DNA of 64,000 nt from Frigoribacterium sp. PhB24 (GTDB taxonomy: Bacteria > Actinomycetota > Actinomycetes > Actinomycetales > Microbacteriaceae), in contig NZ_RKIC01000013.1 of assembly GCF_003755185.1 (NCBI RefSeq), positions 216,823-280,822 of the forward strand, read 5' to 3'. Shown here one piece after another: positions 28,413 through 36,516 of the stretch. The notes below the pieces were generated by a model that saw only the letters and a program-made list of their open reading frames with translations, was not told the DNA's origin and searched no databases. How positions within the stretch are numbered: the first letter of the stretch is position 1; the number at the start of each line of letters is the position of its first letter. A program made the translations under genes and the position numbers.

Positions 28413-30902
28413 ATGTTCGAGAGATTCACCGACCGTGCCCGTCGCGTCGTCGTCCTCGCCCAAGAAGAGGCGAAGATGCTGAACCACAACTACATCGGCA
28501 CCGAGCACATCCTGCTCGGTCTGATCCACGAGGGCGAAGGCGTCGCCGCCAAGGCCCTCGAGTCGCTGGGCATCTCGCTCGACGCCGTGCGCGAGCAGGT
28601 GCAAGACATCATCGGCCAGGGCCAGCAGCAGCCGACCGGCCACATCCCCTTCACGCCCCGGGCGAAGAAGGTCCTCGAGTTGAGCCTGCGCGAGGCGCTG
28701 CAGCTCGGCCACAACTACATCGGCACCGAGCACATCCTGCTCGGCCTCATCCGCGAGGGTGAAGGAGTCGCCGCCCAGGTGCTCGTGAAGCTCGGCGCAG
28801 ACCTCAACAGGGTGCGTCAGCAGGTCATCCAGCTCCTCTCCGGCTACCAGGGGAAAGAGGCGGTGGCCGTGGGCGGTGAGCAGACCCAGGGCGCGCAGGG
28901 CGGCAGCCAGGTGCTCGACCAGTTCGGTCGCAACCTGACGCAGGCCGCGCGCGACAACAAGCTCGACCCGGTCATCGGGCGCGAGAAAGAGATGGAGCGG
29001 GTCATGCAGATCCTCTCCCGTCGCTCGAAGAACAACCCCGTCCTGATCGGTGAGCCCGGGGTCGGCAAGACCGCCGTCGTCGAGGGCCTGGCCCAGGCGA
29101 TCGTCAAGGGCGAGGTGCCCGAGACGCTGAAGGACAAGCAGCTCTACTCGCTCGACCTCGGTTCGCTCATCGCCGGAAGCCGCTACCGCGGTGACTTCGA
29201 GGAGCGCCTCAAGAAGGTCACCAAAGAGATCCGCACGCGCGGCGACATCATCGTCTTCATCGACGAGATCCACACCCTCGTGGGTGCGGGTGCCGCCGAG
29301 GGCGCCATCGACGCGGCGTCGATCCTCAAGCCGCTGCTCGCCCGCGGCGAGTTGCAGACCATCGGTGCGACCACGCTCGACGAGTACCGCAAGCACTTCG
29401 AGAAGGACGCCGCGCTCGAGCGCCGCTTCCAGCCCGTGCAGGTCAACGAGCCCTCGCTGCCCCACGCGATCAACATCCTCAAGGGGCTGCGCGACAAGTA
29501 CGAGGCCTTCCACAAGGTGTCCATCACCGACGGCGCGATCGTCGCGGCGGCGAACCTCGCCGACCGCTACGTCAGCGACCGCTTCCTGCCCGACAAGGCC
29601 ATCGACCTGATCGACGAGGCCGGCGCCCGCCTGCGACTGTCGATCCTGTCCGCGCCGCCCGAGCTGCGCGAGTTCGACGAGCGCATCGCCGGCGTCCGCG
29701 GCCAGAAAGAGGGCGCGATCGAAGATCAGGACTTCGAGAAGGCCGCCTCGCTGCGCGACGAAGAGAAGAAGCTGCTCGGTGAGCGGCTCCGTCTCGAGAA
29801 GCAGTGGCGTTCGGGCGAGGCCGGCGCCGGCGGAACCGTCGACGAGGGCATAATCGCCGAGGTGCTGGCCCAGGCCACGGGCATCCCGGTCTTCAAGCTC
29901 ACCGAAGAAGAGACCTCGCGTCTCGTCTTCATGGAGAAGGCCCTGCACCAGCGCGTCATCGGTCAGGAGCAGGCCATCGCGGCCCTCTCGAAGACCATCC
30001 GACGCACGCGTGCCGGCCTGAAGGACCCCAAGCGCCCCTCCGGCTCGTTCATCTTCGCCGGGCCCACGGGTGTCGGCAAGACCGAGCTGGCGAAGGCGCT
30101 CGCCGAGTTCCTCTTCGACGACGAGGGCGCTCTCATCTCGCTCGACATGTCCGAGTACGGCGAGAAGCACACCGTCTCGCGTCTGTTCGGTGCCCCTCCC
30201 GGGTTCGTCGGCTTCGAAGAGGGCGGCCAGCTGACCGAGAAGGTCCGCCGCAAGCCGTTCTCCGTCGTGCTGTTCGACGAGATCGAGAAGGCCCACCCCG
30301 ACATCTTCAACTCGCTGTTGCAGGTGCTCGAAGAGGGTCGACTCACCGACGGTCAGGGTCGCGTCGTCGACTTCAAGAACACGGTCATCATCATGACGAC
30401 CAACCTCGGGACGAAAGACATCACGGGCGGTCCCGTGGGCTTCCAGATCGAGGGCGACACGGCCACGTCGTACGACCGCATGCGCTCGAAGGTCACCGAA
30501 GAGCTCAAGAAGCACTTCAAGCCCGAGTTCTTGAACCGCGTCGACGAGACCATCGTGTTCCCGCAGCTCAACCAGGCCGAACTGCTGCAGATCGTCGACC
30601 TGTTCATCAAGCGCCTGTCCGACCGTCTGCTCGACCGCGACATGACGGCCGTGCTCTCGCAGTCCGCGAAAGAGAAGCTCATCGAGATCGGGTTCGACCC
30701 GTCGCTCGGTGCCCGTCCGCTGCGTCGTGCGATCCAGCACGAGGTCGAGGACCGCCTCTCCGAGCGCATCCTGCAGGGTGAGCTCAACGCGGGCGACCAC
30801 GTCCAGGTCGACTTCGTCGACGGTGAGTTCACCTTCGCCACCTCGCGTCAGCCGGGTCGCGAAGAAGTCCTCGTGGGCGACGCCCCCGAGCTCGAGAGCT
30901 AG
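28413..30902 (+). CDS. clpC: ATP-dependent Clp protease ATP-binding subunit ClpC
   Basis: An 829-residue Hsp100 unfoldase that feeds substrates to ClpP. Two Clp_N repeats share '[12 protein letters not shown]' (about 26-37 and 101-112). D1 ATPase has Walker A 'GEPGVGKT' (about 213), and the UVR/middle region '[18 protein letters not shown]' lies at about 435-455. D2 has Walker A 'GPTGVGKT' (about 550), and the C-terminal D2 small domain ends 'LGDAPELES'. The Clp-loop 'PVGFQ' is visible near 'GPVGFQIEG'. Size and layout match actinobacterial ClpC, an essential quality-control factor. Confidence 0.97.
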   Translation: MFERFTDRARRVVVLAQEEAKMLNHNYIGTEHILLGLIHEGEGVAAKALESLGISLDAVREQVQDIIGQGQQQPTGHIPFTPRAKKVLELSLREALQLGHNYIGTEHILLGLIREGEGVAAQVLVKLGADLNRVRQQVIQLLSGYQGKEAVAVGGEQTQGAQGGSQVLDQFGRNLTQAARDNKLDPVIGREKEMERVMQILSRRSKNNPVLIGEPGVGKTAVVEGLAQAIVKGEVPETLKDKQLYSLDLGSLIAGSRYRGDFEERLKKVTKEIRTRGDIIVFIDEIHTLVGAGAAEGAIDAASILKPLLARGELQTIGATTLDEYRKHFEKDAALERRFQPVQVNEPSLPHAINILKGLRDKYEAFHKVSITDGAIVAAANLADRYVSDRFLPDKAIDLIDEAGARLRLSILSAPPELREFDERIAGVRGQKEGAIEDQDFEKAASLRDEEKKLLGERLRLEKQWRSGEAGAGGTVDEGIIAEVLAQATGIPVFKLTEEETSRLVFMEKALHQRVIGQEQAIAALSKTIRRTRAGLKDPKRPSGSFIFAGPTGVGKTELAKALAEFLFDDEGALISLDMSEYGEKHTVSRLFGAPPGFVGFEEGGQLTEKVRRKPFSVVLFDEIEKAHPDIFNSLLQVLEEGRLTDGQGRVVDFKNTVIIMTTNLGTKDITGGPVGFQIEGDTATSYDRMRSKVTEELKKHFKPEFLNRVDETIVFPQLNQAELLQIVDLFIKRLSDRLLDRDMTAVLSQSAKEKLIEIGFDPSLGARPLRRAIQHEVEDRLSERILQGELNAGDHVQVDFVDGEFTFATSRQPGREEVLVGDAPELES

Positions 30903-30959
30903 GCGCGACACCAGCACGACGGTCACACCGAAGGAGGCGCGGGTCGCCTTCGACGCCCG

Positions 30960-30987
30960 GGGCGGTCTCTCACGAGAGAGGCCGCCC
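30960..30987 (+). terminator. clpC terminator
   Basis: The 12-bp stem gggcggtctctc/gagaggccgccc (one G-T pair) with loop acga is followed by ttc. An AGGAGGCGCGGGT copy (30932-30944) lies between the stop codon and the hairpin. Confidence 0.78.
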
Positions 30988-31038
30988 TTCGGCGTACCCG
31001 GGGACGGGTCGCGAACGCGTCGGTAGTGACCAGACGTC

Positions 31039-31345
31039 TCAGGCGGCAGAGCACCATGCAAAGTAGGTGTGCGCCTCCGTCGGGGAATCCAGAAGACGAC
31101 GTGGGTGGCGGCGTAGGGCCGTGACGTGCTGCCACGCGTTCTGCGCGGTAAGCCGTCTACTTCGTACGGCGAGTCTCAAGAGCTGACAGGTCGAGTACGT
31201 GACCACCTCAAGGGTTCGTGCTAAGTCGCGGGCCGCTTGGTCATCGGTCACGAAGACATCACCGGAACTGCGATTGCTGATGATCGCCAAGGCTTCGGCC
31301 TCGCCAAGGTGCTTCTTCGGCGAATCGCCAGTCGGGTCAGTCGTC
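31039..31345 (-). pseudogene. C-terminal remnant of a PIN-like toxin domain
   Basis: The frame contains 'KKHLGEAEALAIISN' and 'DVFVTDDQAARDLART', the typical second half of small PIN-domain proteins (acidic Glu of 'GEAE' and the D-D pair). The N-terminal strand with the first catalytic Asp is missing. Upstream codons in this frame lie inside the neighbouring gene and are not PIN-like, and no ATG or GTG start precedes the conserved part. It overlaps the end of, or directly follows, the ImmA/IrrE gene, so it may be a truncated partner or a frameshifted continuation. The frame stays open to 31482. Confidence 0.5.
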
Positions 31346-32473
31346 CACGCCCAGCAGCCGGGCGAGATCGTCGAGGGACCCAGCCGACGCCGGGGGCGGG
31401 GCGAGCTCTCGTGCCACCTCGTCCTCAACGTCCCCGAGCATCCAGGCGAGCGACGCAGCACGAAGTGCTCCCGCCTCCACACCCTCTCGATGCGCAGTCA
31501 CGAGGTGTGCCGGGAACCGCCGCGTAGACGCCTCTTGCATTCTTTCCGTGATCTCGTCGTGGGTACCCTGCTTGAGCGTCGGCGCGTGGGCCCGCAAGAA
31601 CCTCTGCGTGGGCGACGACAGCAGCCGATCGAGCTCCGGGCGGAGGAGGCCGAGGCTCTCGAGTCGGGCCCTCAACGATTTGGTGGACACACCCAGTTCC
31701 CAGACGAGGGTTGCCATGTGTGCCGTCGAGACACTGGTCCAATCGGTCTCATGCATGACGGCTGATGGCATGAGAAGTTCGGCTGCGAAAGCGTTCGCTG
31801 CGAGCTCGTGCTGGGTCGCGTGGGGATCGACGGCATCGATCGGGGACAGCGTGCCCTGGGCGATGTGTCCTAGCTCATGAGCCATGGACCAGTTCTGGAA
31901 GAACCAGTTACTGGTGTTTCCGATGACTATCACGTGTCGTTCTCCGACGCCGAGGGAGTAACCGTTGCCAGCCCCCTCGACGCGAATCACGTCGATGCCG
32001 AAGGTGTCCTCTAGCGCCGGTGCCAGGACACGGACGAAGTCCGGCCCGGTCGACAGTGCTAAAGCCGATCGCGTCTGGACTGCGGACAAGCCGGTGATGC
32101 TCGCACGGCCGTAGGTCGGTGGTGCTGTTCCCCTGCCCGCCACCTGTTCGTAGAGCAGAGCCACGTTCTCGATGGTCGGTCGCGCCTGCTGCCAGTCGGG
32201 GCTGTCGTGGGTTTTCGTCTCGTGATCGAAGGTGTGCCGTGCAGCCACGCGGACCTCGAAGGGATCAGGTTCCCCGGTGGCGAGCCAGTGCACCGACGTC
32301 CTGAGCTGAGCGGCGATGTCGACGAGTTCCCTGATGCCGAAGCCCCTCAGGTCGCTCAGAGAGCGCGACAATGCATCCGGTGTCATCCCGACGGATCGGG
32401 CGAGGTCGAGTTGTGTGCGGTTCGGCTGCGACGCGGCCAACATGGCGCGGATGCGGTCGCCGATCGTCTCCAT
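31337..32473 (-). CDS. XRE-type HTH protein with ImmA/IrrE metallopeptidase domain
   Basis: About 378 residues. An N-terminal HTH (about 5-65, 'TQLDLARSVGMTPDALSRSLSDL') precedes a zinc-peptidase domain with 'MAHELGHIAQ' (H199-E200-x-x-H203) and 'HELAANAFAAELLMP', the second Glu helix. Such proteins usually act as regulators or antitoxins that cleave a repressor or pair with a toxin. The start ATG at 32473 begins 'METIGDRIRAML'. The islet at about 31.0-32.57 kb is visibly less GC-rich than its flanks and has no AGGAGGCGCG copy, suggesting acquisition by transfer. Confidence 0.87.
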   Translation of the reverse strand: METIGDRIRAMLAASQPNRTQLDLARSVGMTPDALSRSLSDLRGFGIRELVDIAAQLRTSVHWLATGEPDPFEVRVAARHTFDHETKTHDSPDWQQARPTIENVALLYEQVAGRGTAPPTYGRASITGLSAVQTRSALALSTGPDFVRVLAPALEDTFGIDVIRVEGAGNGYSLGVGERHVIVIGNTSNWFFQNWSMAHELGHIAQGTLSPIDAVDPHATQHELAANAFAAELLMPSAVMHETDWTSVSTAHMATLVWELGVSTKSLRARLESLGLLRPELDRLLSSPTQRFLRAHAPTLKQGTHDEITERMQEASTRRFPAHLVTAHREGVEAGALRAASLAWMLGDVEDEVARELAPPPASAGSLDDLARLLGVDD

Positions 32474-32680
32474 GAGGATCACGTTAGACGAGAGTTGGTG
32501 ATTTCCCAATTGAACCTCCTGTGTGTTCGACGATTGTGGATCGAGAAGATCCGCTTTCATCTACGTGAGATGCCAATCCGTGGAGGAAGTGGCCAGTATC
32601 GGCTGCGGGGACGAGGCATCGGCGCGTCGGTAGGCTGGGCGGTGGCCCGCGCCTCCTCGGGTCGTCTTCGAGGGAGTCCC

Positions 32681-33268
32681 ATGTCAGACGCGGCAGACGC
32701 GCCCATCGGTGTCGGCGGGCTCGGCGGTGCCGGCGGGCTCGGCGGTGCCGACCGGCACGGCATCACGGTGCGCAACGCCGTCGTCAGCGATGTGCCGCAC
32801 ATCCAGCGGCTGTGCGAGCCGTTCGTGCAGAAGCGCATCCTGCTCGGCAAGGACCTCGTGACGCTGTACGGCGACGTCCAGGAGTTCCAGATCGCGGTCG
32901 GGCCCGACGGGGTGCCGATCGGCTGCGGCGCGCTGCACGTCATGTGGGACGACCTGGCCGAGGTGCGGACGCTCGCCCTCGACGCCGCGTGGATTCGCAA
33001 GGGGGTCGGCCACCGCCTCCTCGAGTCGCTCGAAGGGGCGGCCCGAAAGCTCGAGATCGGCCGGCTGTTCTGCCTGACGTTCGAGGTCGACTTCTTCGAG
33101 AAGCACGGGTACCTCAACGTCGGCGACGAGGGGCTCGTCCCGCCGGACGTCTACGGCGAGCTCGTCCGCTCCACCGACGAGGGCGTGGCGGAGTTCCTCG
33201 ACCTGGCCCGCGTGAAGCCCAACACGCTGGGCAACTCGCGCATGCTCAAGGCGCTGCCCGCGGTCTAG
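32681..33268 (+). CDS. Amino-acid N-acetyltransferase-like GNAT protein
   Basis: A 195-residue GNAT protein of the type annotated as amino-acid N-acetyltransferase (ArgA-like short form). 'DVPHIQRLCEPFVQKRILLGKDLV' starts the domain, 'LAEVRTLALDAAWIRKGVGHRLLESL' holds the acetyl-CoA-binding R/Q-x-x-G-x-G/A motif, and 'DFFEKHGYLNV' is the usual end motif. It may make N-acetylglutamate for arginine synthesis; this is inferred. A Gly-rich repeat (VGGLGGAGGLGGAD) sits before the domain. The ribosome site 'gagggag' supports the ATG at 32681. A motif copy lies at 32648-32657. Confidence 0.85.
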   Translation: MSDAADAPIGVGGLGGAGGLGGADRHGITVRNAVVSDVPHIQRLCEPFVQKRILLGKDLVTLYGDVQEFQIAVGPDGVPIGCGALHVMWDDLAEVRTLALDAAWIRKGVGHRLLESLEGAARKLEIGRLFCLTFEVDFFEKHGYLNVGDEGLVPPDVYGELVRSTDEGVAEFLDLARVKPNTLGNSRMLKALPAV

Positions 33269-33319
33269 TCATTCGCGCGACGACTCGACCCGCGCCTCCT
33301 GGCCTCTGGGGGTCCGGCG

Positions 33320-33838
33320 CTAGCCCAGGGCCTTGAGGAGGTCCTCGGGGCCTGCGGCCATGGTGTGCGGGCCGGCGATGTCGAAGAAGACCTGCTCGAT
33401 GACGTCGAGGTGGGCCTCGAGGAAGGCGCGCAGCGAGAGCGCGTCGTAGAGCATGACCTGGCGGTTCGGGTCGTCGGGGACCATCGCAGCGTAGGTGTCG
33501 GCCGACGAGAAGAGCAGCAGGATGCGCTTGTCGGTGTTCTCTCGGCCGAAGACGCGTACCTGGTCGCCTTCGTCGGGGAGGGCTCCGTCGTCGGGGCCAC
33601 CGGTCGACGGGGTGGCGTCGGCCGTGTCGGCAGGCAGGACGAGCTTGGGGACGACGACGACGTCGTGACGCAGGGCGAACGCGACGGCGGCGGCGTCCTG
33701 GGCGGCGAGGGCGTGCTCGAGCGACTCGGACCGGAAGGTGCCGTTGCGGTCGGCCGGGTCGACGGGCTCACGCGGGTCGACGGGCTCGCGCGGGTCGACG
33801 GGCTCGGAGGGCGTGGGGGAGGCGGAGGAGGCGTTCAC
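33320..33838 (-). CDS. SseB family protein
   Basis: A 172-residue protein with an SseB N-terminal-like domain: 'LEHALAAQDAAAVAFALRHDVVVVPKL' and later 'LLLFSSADTYAAMVPDD', then 'VMLYDALSLRAFLEAH'. The N-terminus carries a repeated V-D-P-R-E-P element encoded by 18-bp tandem repeats near 33757-33807. The function in actinobacteria is unknown. It lies 13 bp from the next upstream membrane protein gene on the same strand. Confidence 0.8.
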   Translation of the reverse strand: MNASSASPTPSEPVDPREPVDPREPVDPADRNGTFRSESLEHALAAQDAAAVAFALRHDVVVVPKLVLPADTADATPSTGGPDDGALPDEGDQVRVFGRENTDKRILLLFSSADTYAAMVPDDPNRQVMLYDALSLRAFLEAHLDVIEQVFFDIAGPHTMAAGPEDLLKALG

Positions 33839-33851
33839 GGGTGGGTCACTG

Positions 33852-34532
33852 TCAGTTCAGGATCATCTGGGCGGTGTCGGCGGACGTGATGTCTCCGACC
33901 GAGACGGCGAGGCGATAGGTCGCTCCGCCGCCGGGGACGGGTGTCCGCGAGGTCGACTCGCAGGTGTCGGCGGACGAGCGCGTCCGGTCCCAGGCGATCG
34001 GGGGAGTGCTGAGGGTCTGGCCCGCGGTCAGCGTGACGACCTGGTCGGTGCCGTTGACCTGGCAGTCCTTCGACGACCAGTACTGCTCTTCGCCACTCGT
34101 GACGACGAGGGTCTGATGCGCCGAGCCCAGGTCGATCGAGCAGTCGGCCCGACCCGAGTTGGTGATCGACATCGAGATCTGCGGCGACTCGGTGGCGGTG
34201 TAGGTCGTCTTGTCGGTGACGGGCTTCAGCTCGATGTCGCGGGCCGAGCAGGCCGCCGCGTCGGAGGAGCCCTCGGTCGAGGTGTCGGCCGGGTCGGCCG
34301 TGGCGTCGGCCGCGGGGGCGGTCTCGGTGGCGGCCGGCTCGCTGGGGGCGGGATCGGCTGCGGGTGCGGAGGTCGTCGCGGCGGCACCGGGGTCTGCCGA
34401 GCCCGATCCGGGGCGGACGACGATCAACACGATGATGACCACGACCGCGATCAGACCGAGCGCGAGCACCGCGCGACGACGCCAGTAGACCGAGGGCGGT
34501 TGCGGCCCGACCGGGTTCTTGAACGTCGACAT
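33852..34532 (-). CDS. Membrane-anchored exported protein of unknown function
   Basis: About 226 residues. A short cytoplasmic stretch is followed by one membrane helix ('AVLALGLIAVVVIIVLIVV', about 21-39), a long Ala/Pro/Thr/Ser linker (about 40-95) and an extracytoplasmic beta-rich domain with four cysteines ('CSARDIELK', 'DCSID', 'DCQV', 'TCEST'). The pattern 'ISMSITNSGRADCSIDLGS' resembles DUF4232-type domains, a weak assignment. The ATG at 34532 is chosen; a GTG six bases upstream is possible. Confidence 0.78.
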   Translation of the reverse strand: MSTFKNPVGPQPPSVYWRRRAVLALGLIAVVVIIVLIVVRPGSGSADPGAAATTSAPAADPAPSEPAATETAPAADATADPADTSTEGSSDAAACSARDIELKPVTDKTTYTATESPQISMSITNSGRADCSIDLGSAHQTLVVTSGEEQYWSSKDCQVNGTDQVVTLTAGQTLSTPPIAWDRTRSSADTCESTSRTPVPGGGATYRLAVSVGDITSADTAQMILN

Positions 34533-34538
34533 GGGCAC

Positions 34539-34944
34539 AGGTTAAGGGCCGGTCAGGGGGTTGGCCGGGACCAGCGCGGCGTGTGGGCTGAGAATCCGCG
34601 TGGAGCGGGGTGCAGGCGCCGGGTGCGATGCCGACTCGGGTGTCCCCCGGCGGTGCGGTCGTCGGGTCGGAGGCGGGTGCTCGGGTGGTCAGGAGGCGCG
34701 GGTCGAGTGGTCGCAGATCGTCCTTCGGGTGGGTCGGAAGGACGGTTCCGGACCACTCGACGGGTCGACGCGCGTTGCTGGGGTTGCGGGCACAGCCGCC
34801 GAGTGGGCAGAAGGTGCTCGTCGTGTGCGTGGGAGCCGCATCTTCTGGCCACCCGCGCCCGATGTCGAATGGGCGGGACCGTGCGCCCGGCACAGCCTCA
34901 GCCTCAGCCTCAGCCGCGGCTCAGGAGGCGCGGGTCGAGTCGGC
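34539..34944. repeat. Repeat-packed intergenic region upstream/downstream of radA
   Basis: This 406-bp region has no convincing gene. It contains an AGGAGGCGCGGGTCGAGT copy (34691-34708) leading into a nested hairpin (arms cgagtggtc 34704-34712 and gaccactcg 34751-34759, inner gtccttc/gaaggac). It also holds palindromic repeat copy C (34801-34855), a (cctcag)n run (about 34894-34914) and a second AGGAGGCGCGGGTCGAGT copy (34923-34940). Confidence 0.7.
34801..34855. repeat. Palindromic dispersed repeat, copy C
   Basis: Left half gagtgggcagaaggtgct (34801-34818) and right half cgcatcttctggccaccc. It is the same family as the copies at about 24838 and 25979, inside the intergenic region next to radA. 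Confidence 0.78.
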
Positions 34945-36309
34945 TCAGAAGGCCCGGTCGAGCTCGCGGTCGCGTTCGGAGCCCGCGGCGTTGAAGGCCC
35001 GGCGAAGCGCTTCGCGGAGGTTGCCCGCCTCGGCGTCGACGAGCTGGGTGAAGCCGAGGCGCCGTGCTTCGGAGGCGCGCTGCTTGGGCGAGGAGACGGG
35101 GCGGATCTCGCCGGCGAGGCTGATCTCGCCGACGGCGGCCATGGTCTGGGGGAAGGGTTTCTCGCGGCTGGCGCTGGCGAGGGCGAGCGCGATGGCGAGG
35201 TCGGCGCCAGGTTCGGTGATCTTGATGCCGCCGACGGTACTGACGTAGACGTCGGCGTCGCCGAGGCGGATGCCGGCACGGCGTTCGAGCACGGCGAGCA
35301 GCATGGCGACGCGGGAGGAGTCGACGCCGTTGACGACGCGACGGGGTTGAGGTGTCGAGCTGGCGACGATGAGCGCCTGCACCTCGACGGGCAGGGCACG
35401 GCGGCCTTCCATGGCGATGGTGATGCAGGTGCCGCTGACCGGGGTGCCGTTGCGGGACATGAAGAGGCCGCTGGGGTCGGCGACCTCGGCGATGCCGTCG
35501 CCGGTCATCTCGAAGCAGCCGACCTCGTCGGTGGGGCCGAAGCGGTTCTTGTGGGCGCGGATGAAGCGGAGGGCGGTCTGGCGGTCGCCCTCGAACTGGC
35601 AGACGACGTCGACGAGGTGCTCGAGCAGGCGGGGGCCGGCGATGGTGCCGTCTTTGGTGACGTGGCCGACGAGCAGGACGGGCAGGTTGCGGTCTTTGCT
35701 GACGCGGATGAGGGTCGAGGCGACCTCGCGCACCTGCGAGGTGCCGCCGGCGATGCCGTCGATGCTCGAGGACGAGACGGTCTGCACGGAGTCGACGATG
35801 ACGAGCTGGGGGTCGACCTGGTCGATCTGGCCGAGGATGACCGCGAGGTCGACCTCGGCGGCGAGGAACAGGTTGTCGTGCATGGCGCCGGTGCGTTGGG
35901 CGCGGAGGCGCACCTGCGAGGCGCTCTCTTCGGCGGTGACGTAGAGGACGCGGGCACCGGTGGCGGCGGCACGTGAGGCGACCTCGAGCAGCAGTGTCGA
36001 CTTGCCGACGCCGGGCTCGCCGCTCAGCAGGATGGCGGCCCCGGGGACGATGCCGCCGCCGAGGACGCGGTCGAACTCGGCGATGCCGCTGGGCCAGTAC
36101 GCGACGCTGTCGGCCTCGACCTGGGTGATGGGTCGGGCGACGCGGTCGCCTTCGACGCGGACGGAGGCGGTGCCGCGGGCGCTGACCAGCGCCGAGGTGA
36201 CGTCGACGACGGTGCCCCATCGCTGGCACTCGCCGCACCGACCTGCCCATTTCAGGCTCGTCCACCCGCACTCGGTGCATCGGAACGGGGGAGTGGTGGG
36301 GCGAGCCAT
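34945..36309 (-). CDS. radA: DNA repair protein RadA (Sms)
   Basis: A 454-residue RecA-like branch-migration ATPase that assists recombination. The N-terminal zinc finger is 'CTECGW...CGECQRWG', Walker A 'LLSGEPGVGKST' (about 95-106), and the RadA-specific motif 'HKNRFGPTDEVG'. The C-terminal Lon-protease-like domain contains 'GGIKITEPGADLAIALALAS' and 'GEISLAGEIRPV'. Everything expected is present. The start ATG at 36309 lies just downstream of a motif copy (36343-36352). Confidence 0.97.
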   Translation of the reverse strand: MARPTTPPFRCTECGWTSLKWAGRCGECQRWGTVVDVTSALVSARGTASVRVEGDRVARPITQVEADSVAYWPSGIAEFDRVLGGGIVPGAAILLSGEPGVGKSTLLLEVASRAAATGARVLYVTAEESASQVRLRAQRTGAMHDNLFLAAEVDLAVILGQIDQVDPQLVIVDSVQTVSSSSIDGIAGGTSQVREVASTLIRVSKDRNLPVLLVGHVTKDGTIAGPRLLEHLVDVVCQFEGDRQTALRFIRAHKNRFGPTDEVGCFEMTGDGIAEVADPSGLFMSRNGTPVSGTCITIAMEGRRALPVEVQALIVASSTPQPRRVVNGVDSSRVAMLLAVLERRAGIRLGDADVYVSTVGGIKITEPGADLAIALALASASREKPFPQTMAAVGEISLAGEIRPVSSPKQRASEARRLGFTQLVDAEAGNLREALRRAFNAAGSERDRELDRAF

Positions 36310-36516
36310 GCTGTCAGCCTAGGTGTGGCCACCGACAGTGCCCGCGCCTCCTCGGGGTCGTCCTGACGGCGCCGGAGGTGCGAGGCGCACTCCCTGTTCA
36401 GGCGACCGTGAGGGAGGGTTCACAGGCGGGTCATCGGATGGGCAGGGCGGACCGAAAGGGTGGGGCCGCTCCCTCCGCAGCGCCGGGACACCGGCCCGAT
36501 CACGACTGGACGTTCC

